A stretch of DNA of 5,282 bases from GCA-2716065 sp036123135 (GTDB lineage: Bacteria > Bacteroidota > Bacteroidia > Flavobacteriales_D > Parvicellaceae). The notes below the pieces were generated by a model that worked only from the letters and a program-made list of their open reading frames with translations, searched no databases and was not told the DNA's origin. The translations under genes were made by a program, and so were the position numbers. The stretch lies in NCBI GenBank assembly GCA_036123135.1, contig JAZADZ010000065.1, positions 1 through 5,282 on the forward strand. The letters run 5' to 3'. Positions 1 through 5,282 of the stretch are shown piece by piece (within the stretch, counting starts at the first letter, position 1; the number at the start of each line of letters is the position of its first letter).

Positions 1-1
1 G

Positions 2-3000
2 TTAGCTGCAATGGAAAATCAACAAGATGCACTAAACCTATTGGATGAAGTTGATGTTCCAAATCCTGAACTAGCAAATAATTCTAGTATCACTAACTCC
101 AATTTAATTGAATCCAGGGCTGAAGAAAACCGTGCTACCAATTCAAACATTGAAGGAGATAATCTTGCACAAAATCCATTGTACAATTCCAATCAAAGTA
201 GTGCCCAAACTTTAAATTTTTCTGAAGAAAATTCAAATGAGATTACGAAAAACAATCCGATTTCTCCAAACGAAACCAATGATTCTGAGGAAACAGAACA
301 GCAGATTGATGCGAATACTCCTTCCACATCCGAATTTTCTGAAAGTGAAACCAATAGTGAAGTGGGTGTTTTTACCACTCAAGTTGATGGACAAATTACT
401 GATGTTGAATCGTCACCTCAAGTGGCATCAAATTTGAACAATTCTTCTAACGAACAATCCAGTTCAGGTACAACCCAAAATTTAGAGAATGACCAAGAAA
501 TACCTGAAGATGTAGCTTTAAATGAAACCTTCATTGAGGGTTCTGATAAAACTAGTAATGATTCTAACAACTCAACCAACACTACAGAGTTTTCAGAAGA
601 TGAAGATGCTTCAGTACTTAGTTCAACCAATCCAGCTGAAAATGAGTTGATGAATGTAGAAGATGAAACATCTAACCAAGGTGATTTTTCAAATGAACCC
701 ATATCGACTGCGCAACAGCAGGGTACAACTGCCGAAAATCAAGAAAATCAATTGAATCAGCCGGAGGCATCAACTAGTACAACTCCTAATGTTGTTGTTG
801 AGGAAAAGGAAATTAATCAAACAATTGCTGGAATAGAGTTCAGTAGCACTAATGAACCTGAGGCCTATCAAGTTGCTGCTGTTGTACCCAATATAAAACA
901 GCCCAAACCCGAAGATTTTTCATCGATTAGTTCTAAGGAAATACTTTCCAACAATCAAAATGAAATTGAGCAACTAAATGCATACGAAACTGAATTAGAA
1001 GAATTGAATAATCAGTTGGCTAGCACTGAAAATAAGAAGGAGAAACAAAAAATTGAAAAGAAAATTTCTAACTATGAAACTAAGAAAATAGAAAAAGAAT
1101 TAAAGTTAGCAGAGGTCTACCAAAAGGCCAATGAAAATGAAATTAGTATTTCTAAAGTAAAGCTAGATGTTGTTAAAAAACAATCTGAGGCTTTAGTAAG
1201 TGACTCTTACGAATACAAACAAGCTTTATCTTACGAGTCTGCTGCCAATCAATTGCTTGCTGAGGCTGAAGAATATAGAGCACAGGCACAATCAGAAAAT
1301 GATGTGTTTAAGAGAAAAGAGCTTTTAGCGAAAGCCTCAAGCGCTGAAATTGTTGCTGTCGAAAAGATAGAAACAGCCAAAAAGTTCTTCTCCGAAGCCT
1401 TAATTGAAAATGTGTCGCTTTCTTCTTCAATCGATCCAAAACAACCTTCAATAAATTCCTCTTCTGAAGAATTATCTCAAAAAGCATCTGTTTTTTCTCA
1501 GAATGCTCAAAGTAACCGCTCAAAGTCTGATGAGTTAAGAGCACAAGCAGAGAAAGCAAAACCATCTAAGCGATCTGCATTACTTTTTGAAGCGGAAAAA
1601 CTTGAAGCATTGGCCAATGAGGAAAAATTACTTTCTCAACAATTGTATGCTAAATCAGAGAATATCAAGGCTTATGAAGATTATCAGCAAGAGCAGCAAC
1701 AGCTCAAGGAAAACCTATCTTCAGTTGATGTCAATGAGACCGCATCAAAGGAGGAGTACAGAAGCTATTACAATCAACAAAAAGAAATTGACGAGCTATC
1801 CAATCAGCTTAAAGCAGTTGAAATGGAAGCAAACGCTTACAATGAGCTTTTTGAACAACAAACTATAAAGGCTAATGAATTTTTCAACAAAGCATTGACT
1901 GAGACTGATCAGCAAAAAAGAGATGAGTACATTGCTTCTGCTCAGAAATTAAAACAGCAAGCCAGTGAGAATAAACAATCGGCTGATGAAATAAACCTCG
2001 AAGCTGCAACACTTTTTAAAGAAGTTAAAAAGAAAAAAATCGCTCAAGCCCAGGTTATTTCATCGTTAGACTCGAAATCTGCCATAGCCATTAAAACCCT
2101 AGTTCTAGCTGAAAATAAGATTACTCCTTTAGACAGAAAGCCTATTGATCCCATTGAAGTTGTATCCTCTACATTCACTGCTCCAGAAAGTATAAAAGAG
2201 GATATTTTTGTGGTCAGCGAAACCACTACTTATTCTGAGAGTAATCCAATTCCTGTTAATCCACCACATCCAGAGGGATTAATTTTTAAGGTTCAAGTAG
2301 GTGCATTCAGAAGACCAATTCCTCAAGATTTATTCAAAGGTTTTGCTCCTATAAGTGCTGAGCGAGTAAGGGATGACATTACAAGATACAGAGTAGGATA
2401 CTTTAAAAATGAACGAAATGCCAATTCCTCAAAAAATACCATTCGAGGATTGGGATACAGTGATGCCTTTGTCGTCGCCATTTACAACGGAGACCGAATT
2501 TCTCTTTCAGAGGCTAGAAATTTAATTGAAAACAATCCTTCTATTGCAGCAGCTTCTCAATCTCAACCACTTTCGATTTCTTCTAATTCCAATTTAGCCA
2601 GCCAAAGTAATACCATTCCTACTACTAATTCCGAAAATCCGACCATTCAGCAGCAAGACCTAGCTTCTTTACCAACTAACCAAACTGAAACGTCCGATAA
2701 TACAATTGATAATAGCTCTGTTCCAGCAGATTTAGAAAACGCTGTAGCTGAAGTAAATCCTGTGGAAAACATAGATGGACTGTTTTATTCAGTTCAAATA
2801 GGTGCCTTTTCAAAGCCTTTGGATAGAGACAATACATTTAATTTATCCCCTTTAGTTACCCAATATCGAAATAATTTATACAAATATTCCACTGGAATTT
2901 TCAACAGTATTGACGAAGCGCAACAGCGAAAAACACAGATGAATGATTTAGGACTTTTAGATGCCTTTATTGTTGCCTTTTTCAATGGCGAAAGAGTTAC

Positions 3001-3631
3001 AATTGCAAGATCTATCGAGCTCTCTGCTAATTTGACTCCAATCGATGAATCCATAGACAGAGAAGACAATGGCGTTACTGTACTGCCCACCAACTCTGGA
3101 ATAGAATATTATGTGAATTTGGGAGTTTTTGGTGATTCTGTTCCCAAGACAGTTAGTAATGCACTTTTATCTATGAAAGAGTTTAGAATTAAACCTAAAT
3201 CGATAGGTACTTTTAGACAATACGTAAGTGGGGTTTTTAGTTCTAAAGAAAAAGCGCAAGTTGCTCAACAAAAATTTAAAGAGCTCGGTATTTCAGATGC
3301 AGAAGTAGTAGAATTTGTCAATGGTGAAATGTCTAAGGGAACTCCCAAACCTTTCAAGGGTTTATTTTACAGGGTACATTTGGGCACCTACTACGAAAGA
3401 GTTCCAAGAAAATTAAAAGACGTATTTGATCGTTTGGATTACTTAGATGTTGAAAAGGTTTCTTCCAATGGTCAAGAGGATTATTATGCATCAAAAAAAC
3501 AATTATACGCTCAGTTGGATCAAGTGTTGAAAGATTGCATCGACAATGGAGTCGTTGTGGCTAAAATTGTGGCTTTTAAAGACGGTGTAGAAATAAGTGT
3601 TGATTTGGCTAAACAATTGACAAGAGAATAA
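2..3631 (+). CDS. Large coiled-coil protein with four C-terminal SPOR-like repeats (5'-partial)
   Basis: The frame is open from the window edge (codons TTA GCT GCA precede the first ATG at 11) to tandem stops TAA TAA at 3629-3634. Residues below are counted from ATG 11. Residues 1-300 are acidic, Asn/Ser/Glu/Thr-rich and probably disordered. Residues 305-684 are charged and predicted helical or coiled-coil, with three internal repeats. Residues 685-755 form a linker. Four SPOR-like units follow at 756-840, 923-1004, 1030-1108 and 1117-1206. SPOR domains in known proteins bind denuded peptidoglycan glycans in the periplasm, so this is probably an exported envelope scaffold. The ATG at 11 is followed by no signal peptide or membrane segment, and no upstream stop closes the frame, so I infer that the real N-terminus lies outside the window. 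Bacteroidota proteins of this type often carry TPR or PD40 beta-propeller repeats in that missing part; this cannot be seen here. Only one cysteine is present, in the last repeat. The coding call is near certain; the function is inferred. Confidence 0.93.
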   Translation, partial: LAAMENQQDALNLLDEVDVPNPELANNSSITNSNLIESRAEENRATNSNIEGDNLAQNPLYNSNQSSAQTLNFSEENSNEITKNNPISPNETNDSEETEQQIDANTPSTSEFSESETNSEVGVFTTQVDGQITDVESSPQVASNLNNSSNEQSSSGTTQNLENDQEIPEDVALNETFIEGSDKTSNDSNNSTNTTEFSEDEDASVLSSTNPAENELMNVEDETSNQGDFSNEPISTAQQQGTTAENQENQLNQPEASTSTTPNVVVEEKEINQTIAGIEFSSTNEPEAYQVAAVVPNIKQPKPEDFSSISSKEILSNNQNEIEQLNAYETELEELNNQLASTENKKEKQKIEKKISNYETKKIEKELKLAEVYQKANENEISISKVKLDVVKKQSEALVSDSYEYKQALSYESAANQLLAEAEEYRAQAQSENDVFKRKELLAKASSAEIVAVEKIETAKKFFSEALIENVSLSSSIDPKQPSINSSSEELSQKASVFSQNAQSNRSKSDELRAQAEKAKPSKRSALLFEAEKLEALANEEKLLSQQLYAKSENIKAYEDYQQEQQQLKENLSSVDVNETASKEEYRSYYNQQKEIDELSNQLKAVEMEANAYNELFEQQTIKANEFFNKALTETDQQKRDEYIASAQKLKQQASENKQSADEINLEAATLFKEVKKKKIAQAQVISSLDSKSAIAIKTLVLAENKITPLDRKPIDPIEVVSSTFTAPESIKEDIFVVSETTTYSESNPIPVNPPHPEGLIFKVQVGAFRRPIPQDLFKGFAPISAERVRDDITRYRVGYFKNERNANSSKNTIRGLGYSDAFVVAIYNGDRISLSEARNLIENNPSIAAASQSQPLSISSNSNLASQSNTIPTTNSENPTIQQQDLASLPTNQTETSDNTIDNSSVPADLENAVAEVNPVENIDGLFYSVQIGAFSKPLDRDNTFNLSPLVTQYRNNLYKYSTGIFNSIDEAQQRKTQMNDLGLLDAFIVAFFNGERVTIARSIELSANLTPIDESIDREDNGVTVLPTNSGIEYYVNLGVFGDSVPKTVSNALLSMKEFRIKPKSIGTFRQYVSGVFSSKEKAQVAQQKFKELGISDAEVVEFVNGEMSKGTPKPFKGLFYRVHLGTYYERVPRKLKDVFDRLDYLDVEKVSSNGQEDYYASKKQLYAQLDQVLKDCIDNGVVVAKIVAFKDGVEISVDLAKQLTRE
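11..925 (+). other. Acidic low-complexity, probably disordered segment of the large protein
   Basis: About 300 residues are dominated by Asn, Ser, Glu, Thr, Gln and Asp, with very few Lys, Arg or aromatic residues and no cysteine. There is no periodic motif or hydrophobic core, and short runs such as NNSS and SSSG recur without a fixed unit. It is best read as a flexible acidic spacer joining an upstream domain, outside the window, to the helical region that follows. The alternative, that this is the true N-terminus of the protein, is less likely because an exported SPOR protein needs a signal sequence and none is present. Confidence 0.75.
926..2064 (+). other. Coiled-coil / long-helix region of the large protein
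   Basis: Roughly residues 306-684 are rich in Glu, Lys, Gln, Ala, Leu and Asn, almost free of Pro and Gly, and show heptad-like spacing. An example is the segment around EIEQLNAYETELEELNNQL, followed by a Lys/Glu-rich stretch. This is typical of coiled coils or helical bundles. The Pro-containing breaks near residues 474-478 (DPKQPS) and 518 (KPSK) suggest several helical hairpins rather than one continuous rod. The region ends in a basic KKKK cluster just before a Pro-containing linker to the first SPOR unit. Confidence 0.75.
1232..2005 (+). repeat. Three-fold helical repeat with a central Lys-Arg turn
   Basis: Three protein-level units align on a central KR dipeptide at residues 434-435, 520-521 and 636-637. 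The units span about residues 408-464 (1232-1402), 491-549 (1481-1657) and 606-665 (1826-2005). Before KR each has an aromatic- or Leu-containing helix: EEYRAQAQ, DELRAQAE and EFFNKALT, then 6-8 polar residues. After KR each has a second Ala/Leu/Glu helix: ELLAKASSAE, ALLFEAEKLE and EYIASAQKLK. The pattern fits a helix-turn-helix hairpin, loosely like TPR, but it lacks the canonical TPR residue set. The spacers between units differ in length (KR to KR is 86 and 116 residues). The repeats were aligned by eye. Confidence 0.6.
2276..2530 (+). repeat. SPOR-like unit 1
   Basis: Residues 756-840. It opens with GLIFKVQVGAF, the first SPOR beta strand with its Gln and Gly-Ala-Phe. It continues with a PIPQDLFKGFAPIS segment, the RYRVGYF strand, a helix containing SKNTIRGLGY, and the SDAFVVAIYNG closing strand. 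This is the most canonical of the four units and closely matches the SPOR style seen in large Bacteroidota envelope proteins. Confidence 0.85.
2777..3022 (+). repeat. SPOR-like unit 2
   Basis: Residues 923-1004. It starts GLFYSVQIGAF, continues with the YKYSTGIF strand and the QRKTQMNDLGL helix, and closes with LDAFIVAFFNGERV. It keeps the whole SPOR order and is the closest relative of unit 1, including stretches of similar DNA at both ends. It is separated from unit 1 by an 82-residue Ser/Asn/Thr/Gln-rich linker. Confidence 0.82.
3098..3334 (+). repeat. SPOR-like unit 3
   Basis: Residues 1030-1108. It opens GIEYYVNLGVF, so Gln of the first strand is replaced by Asn and Ala by Val. It keeps the RQYVSGVF strand, the QQKFKELGI helix and the DAEVVEFVNGE closing strand. 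It is clearly homologous to units 1 and 2 but diverged. A 25-residue linker precedes it and only 8 residues follow it before unit 4. Confidence 0.75.
3359..3628 (+). repeat. SPOR-like unit 4 (strongly diverged, C-terminal)
   Basis: Residues 1117-1206. The first strand GLFYRVHLGTYYERVP and the last strand VAKIVAFKDGVEIS match the family. The middle strand, R/Y-x-V-G-x-F in the other units, is replaced by a segment around EDYYASKKQLYAQL. The unit also holds the only cysteine of the visible protein (KDCIDNG). It probably keeps the fold but may have lost or changed glycan binding. Confidence 0.6.
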
Positions 3632-3648
3632 TAATTTATTTAATTTTG
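3617..3648 (+). promoter_or_regulatory. Candidate Bacteroidota-type promoter for clpS
   Basis: TAATTTTG at 3641-3648 fits the Bacteroidota -7 consensus TAnnTTTG. A TTG at 3617-3619 (within TTGACA) lies 21 bases upstream, within the usual range for the -33 element. The -33 element lies inside the last codons of the large SPOR gene. Transcription would begin near 3653-3656, giving a leader of only about ten bases before the ATG at 3664. The region is AT-rich, so a chance match is possible. Confidence 0.45.
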
Positions 3649-3663
3649 ATTCAAAATTTTAGT

Positions 3664-3939
3664 ATGTCAACCAAAGAAAAAGGCCAAGAATACGTTGATA
3701 CCATCACTTTAGAGATTGATGAAAAAGATCTAATCCTTTACAACGATGACCACAACACATTTGAACATGTCATCGCTTGTCTGCAAAATTACTGTGACCA
3801 TTCTTCCATTCAAGCAGAGCAATGTGCTTGGATTGTACACAACAACGGAAAGTGCAGCATCAAAAGAGCTTCATTCGACAGACTAAAACCAATTTGCGAA
3901 GCGTTGCTTGATGCTGGATTATCTGCCGTAATCGAGTAA
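3664..3939 (+). CDS. clpS: ClpS, N-degron adaptor of the Clp protease
   Basis: The 91-residue product has the ClpS core throughout. In the family, ClpS binds N-terminal Phe, Tyr, Trp or Leu of substrates and hands them to the AAA+ unfoldase of the ClpP protease in the cytosol. The substrate-pocket motif NDD is at residues 27-29, in LYNDDHNTFEHV, and the conserved V58-H59 pair aligns with E. coli Val65-His66. The Gly-Lys-Cys motif follows at 62-64, with the C-terminal helix from about 70. The short polar N-terminal extension (about 20 residues) is the part that engages the unfoldase in known ClpS. The E. coli gate residue Met40 aligns with Phe33 here. Five cysteines (39, 44, 54, 64, 78) are present. 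I chose ATG 3664 over an in-frame TTG at 3646, because the TTG overlaps the candidate -7 element and adds only six residues. No clpA or clpC gene is in view. It lies 32 bases after the SPOR gene and converges with the oxidoreductase gene. Confidence 0.93.
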   Translation: MSTKEKGQEYVDTITLEIDEKDLILYNDDHNTFEHVIACLQNYCDHSSIQAEQCAWIVHNNGKCSIKRASFDRLKPICEALLDAGLSAVIE

Positions 3940-3952
3940 TTCTGCCCAACTC

Positions 3953-5218
3953 TTAATCTTCTTTTTGAGTTTTCTTTTTTTGCAACCCGTCAATTAATCC
4001 AATCGCGGCTTTTTCACCACTCACCATAGCAGCATTCAATGAAGCGTTCAGCAATGTATCTCCTGCTAGGTAAATTCGGTCGTTGAGTTTTGTTTCAGTG
4101 GGGGAGATGTCGTTTTGTAAATTGTATAGTGCTGGCAAAGACTTGGGTATGTTGTAAAGTTTTAAAAATGTAAGCTTTTCGATGTTACAATGAAATTTAA
4201 GCTCTTCTTTTATTTGTTCAACCAATTCATTTTCGGTGAGTTCATGTGGTTTAACTACCGTAACAGAAAGTAACTCCTCCTTTTTTCTAGAATTCATTTT
4301 TACACTGGTATGGTAAAAAATATTATTCACTAAACTGTCTTTTGAAGTTACTAACCCAATAATTGGTTGTTGTATGGTTCTTTGTTTGGCTGTAAAATAA
4401 AGCGTTTGAGATGAATTCCAATCAAATTCTTGATTCTTGAGGTTATGAACTAGCTTTCCTGGTTCTGTAGCTATAATGACGTAATCGTACTTTAGGTGTT
4501 CACCATTTTCCAAAATGATGTGTCCATCATTTACAGATTCTACCGAAGCATTGTATTTAAGTGAAGTTGTTTTAAGGTTGCTGGCAAGTTGAAGTGGAAT
4601 TGCTTCAATACCATTTTCTGGAATGTATGCCATTCCCTCTGCGAACATTTTAAATACGTATTCAAACATCCTACTTGACGTTTTAAGCTTCGTTTCGAGA
4701 AAAATCCCGGTAAAAAAAGAAAGAAAAAAATCCGAAATGATTTGTTCAGAAAATCCAAACTCTTTTAGATAGCTTAACGTTGTTTGCTCTTTGGTTGTAA
4801 ATATATCTTGAACTGATTTTTTCTTAAGTTGAAAACTAAGTTTAGCGATTTTAATTTTATCGATTAGCGTTCCAATCCCAGAGAATAGAGTAGGTGTTAA
4901 AAGTGAAACATCTCTTAGTGGATCTCCGAATGTTCTAGGACGTTTGTTTTTAAATAGAATTGAACCTGCTTTAAGCTCTTGCAACTTTAGTTTATCGAAA
5001 TCCAAGTATTTTTTAGCGTACGCATAATTCGACAATAATACTTGAAATCCAACGTCTAATTGGTATCCACTAACAACATCTGTTTTTACTCTTCCACCAC
5101 ATCGGTCAGTTGCTTCTAAAATCGTAGGAGAATGTCCAGCATCTTCTAATACTTTAGCCGAAATTAATCCACTAACTCCAGCTCCAATAATGAAAATTTT
5201 GGGTTTGTTACTTTTCAT
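3953..5218 (-). CDS. FAD-dependent oxidoreductase (amine oxidase / PPOX / phytoene desaturase fold)
   Basis: The 421-residue product is a complete flavoprotein with no signal peptide, so it is likely cytosolic or membrane-peripheral. The N-terminal Rossmann motif IIGAGVSGL has its glycines at residues 12, 14 and 17. The ribose-binding acidic residue is Glu35 (TILEA), followed by R39 and the GGR motif at 41-43, and then a DVGFQ segment at 55-59. The second half of the FAD fold has VIIATEP in mid-protein, and the C-terminal FAD motif YLAGD (383-387) is followed by SLNAAMVSGEKAA (393-405). This layout is shared by monoamine oxidases, protoporphyrinogen oxidases and carotenoid desaturases. The length is slightly short for these, and no feature picks a substrate, so the call stays generic. 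Many Bacteroidota carry a similar stand-alone enzyme. ATG 5216-5218 puts the Rossmann motif at the expected distance from the start. The gene stands alone in the window, tail to tail with clpS. Confidence 0.9.
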   Translation of the reverse strand: MKSNKPKIFIIGAGVSGLISAKVLEDAGHSPTILEATDRCGGRVKTDVVSGYQLDVGFQVLLSNYAYAKKYLDFDKLKLQELKAGSILFKNKRPRTFGDPLRDVSLLTPTLFSGIGTLIDKIKIAKLSFQLKKKSVQDIFTTKEQTTLSYLKEFGFSEQIISDFFLSFFTGIFLETKLKTSSRMFEYVFKMFAEGMAYIPENGIEAIPLQLASNLKTTSLKYNASVESVNDGHIILENGEHLKYDYVIIATEPGKLVHNLKNQEFDWNSSQTLYFTAKQRTIQQPIIGLVTSKDSLVNNIFYHTSVKMNSRKKEELLSVTVVKPHELTENELVEQIKEELKFHCNIEKLTFLKLYNIPKSLPALYNLQNDISPTETKLNDRIYLAGDTLLNASLNAAMVSGEKAAIGLIDGLQKKKTQKED

Positions 5219-5245
5219 TTAATTTCAAAGACGATGATTTCAGTT

Positions 5246-5253
5246 CAAAACTA
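5246..5253 (-). promoter_or_regulatory. Candidate -7 element upstream of the FAD oxidoreductase
   Basis: Read on the minus strand this is TAGTTTTG, a match to TAnnTTTG, placed 27 bases before the ATG at 5218. The nearest well-placed TTG on that strand is at 5281-5279, giving a 25-base spacer, longer than usual. A second, one-mismatch form (TTAATTTG) lies at 5272-5265. The leader is A-rich before the ATG and has no Shine-Dalgarno sequence. The rest of 5219-5282 shows no gene. Confidence 0.3.
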
Positions 5254-5282
5254 ACAACAAAAGACAAATTAAGAAACACAAT

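Noticed and set aside
1746..1756. AAAGGAGGAG, a strong Shine-Dalgarno-like sequence in the large gene.
   Set aside because: It encodes Lys-Glu-Glu in the coiled-coil region, no start codon follows at a usable distance, and this lineage rarely uses such sites.
193..3093. Minus-strand and alternative-frame open frames of 60-99 codons across the large gene.
   Set aside because: They show composition that mirrors the real frame (Leu/Ser-rich from Glu/Asn/Lys codons), no known motif and no start signals, so they are shadows.
3646..3663. TTG start adding six residues to ClpS.
   Set aside because: The TTG falls inside the candidate -7 element and the added residues are not a ClpS feature. ATG 3664 is preferred, though not proven.
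3948..3980. AACTC ... GAGTT inverted repeat followed by a T-rich run just after clpS, as a terminator.
   Set aside because: The stem is only five AT-leaning pairs with a 14-base loop, and the T run is explained by Lys codons (QKKKTQK) of the oxidoreductase on the other strand. It may help end clpS transcription but is too weak to call.
4273..4284. GGAGGA on the minus strand inside the oxidoreductase gene, as an internal start signal.
   Set aside because: It encodes Lys-Glu-Glu, and no ATG, GTG or TTG in the gene's frame lies at the correct spacing to make a sensible shorter product.
4540..4758. A 72-codon minus-strand open frame within the oxidoreductase gene.
   Set aside because: It is an alternative frame of the flavoprotein gene with no motif of its own.
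1..5282. CRISPR array, tRNA, rRNA, insertion sequence or toxin-antitoxin pair.
   Set aside because: I saw no spaced direct repeats, no cloverleaf or CCA-ended segment, no transposase motifs or terminal inverted repeats, and no small paired genes.

Overview
The window is AT-rich. Its genes start without Shine-Dalgarno sequences, at least one start region carries a TAnnTTTG-type -7 element, and the ClpS and SPOR sequences read like those of Bacteroidota. I infer a marine or freshwater Flavobacteriales-like bacterium (Flavobacteriia or Cryomorphaceae-like). This rests on motif style only, since no search could be run.

Layout. (1) Positions 2-3631, plus strand, hold the 3' part of a very large gene. 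Its frame is still open at the left edge, so the true start is probably outside the window. The visible 1,200 or so residues are, in order: a long acidic Asn/Ser/Glu/Thr-rich disordered stretch, a Lys/Glu/Gln/Ala-rich coiled-coil or helical region with three recognisable internal repeats, and a C-terminal tandem of four SPOR-like domains. (2) Positions 3664-3939, plus strand, encode ClpS, the N-degron adaptor of the Clp protease. A candidate Bacteroidota promoter overlaps the end of the large gene just upstream. (3) Positions 3953-5218, minus strand, encode an FAD-dependent amine-oxidase/protoporphyrinogen-oxidase/phytoene-desaturase-fold oxidoreductase. It converges on clpS with a 13-base gap. 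(4) Positions 5219-5282 are the short upstream region of that oxidoreductase.

The three genes do not form an obvious pathway. The large protein is most likely an exported, cell-wall-associated scaffold, because SPOR domains bind peptidoglycan stripped of stem peptides. ClpS is cytosolic protein quality control, and the oxidoreductase is a redox enzyme of unknown substrate. There are no RNA genes, mobile elements or CRISPR arrays. The most interesting object is the large repeat-built SPOR protein: four SPOR-like units graded from canonical to strongly diverged, joined to a three-fold helical repeat and a disordered spacer. I see no convincing evidence of a wholly new multi-gene system.
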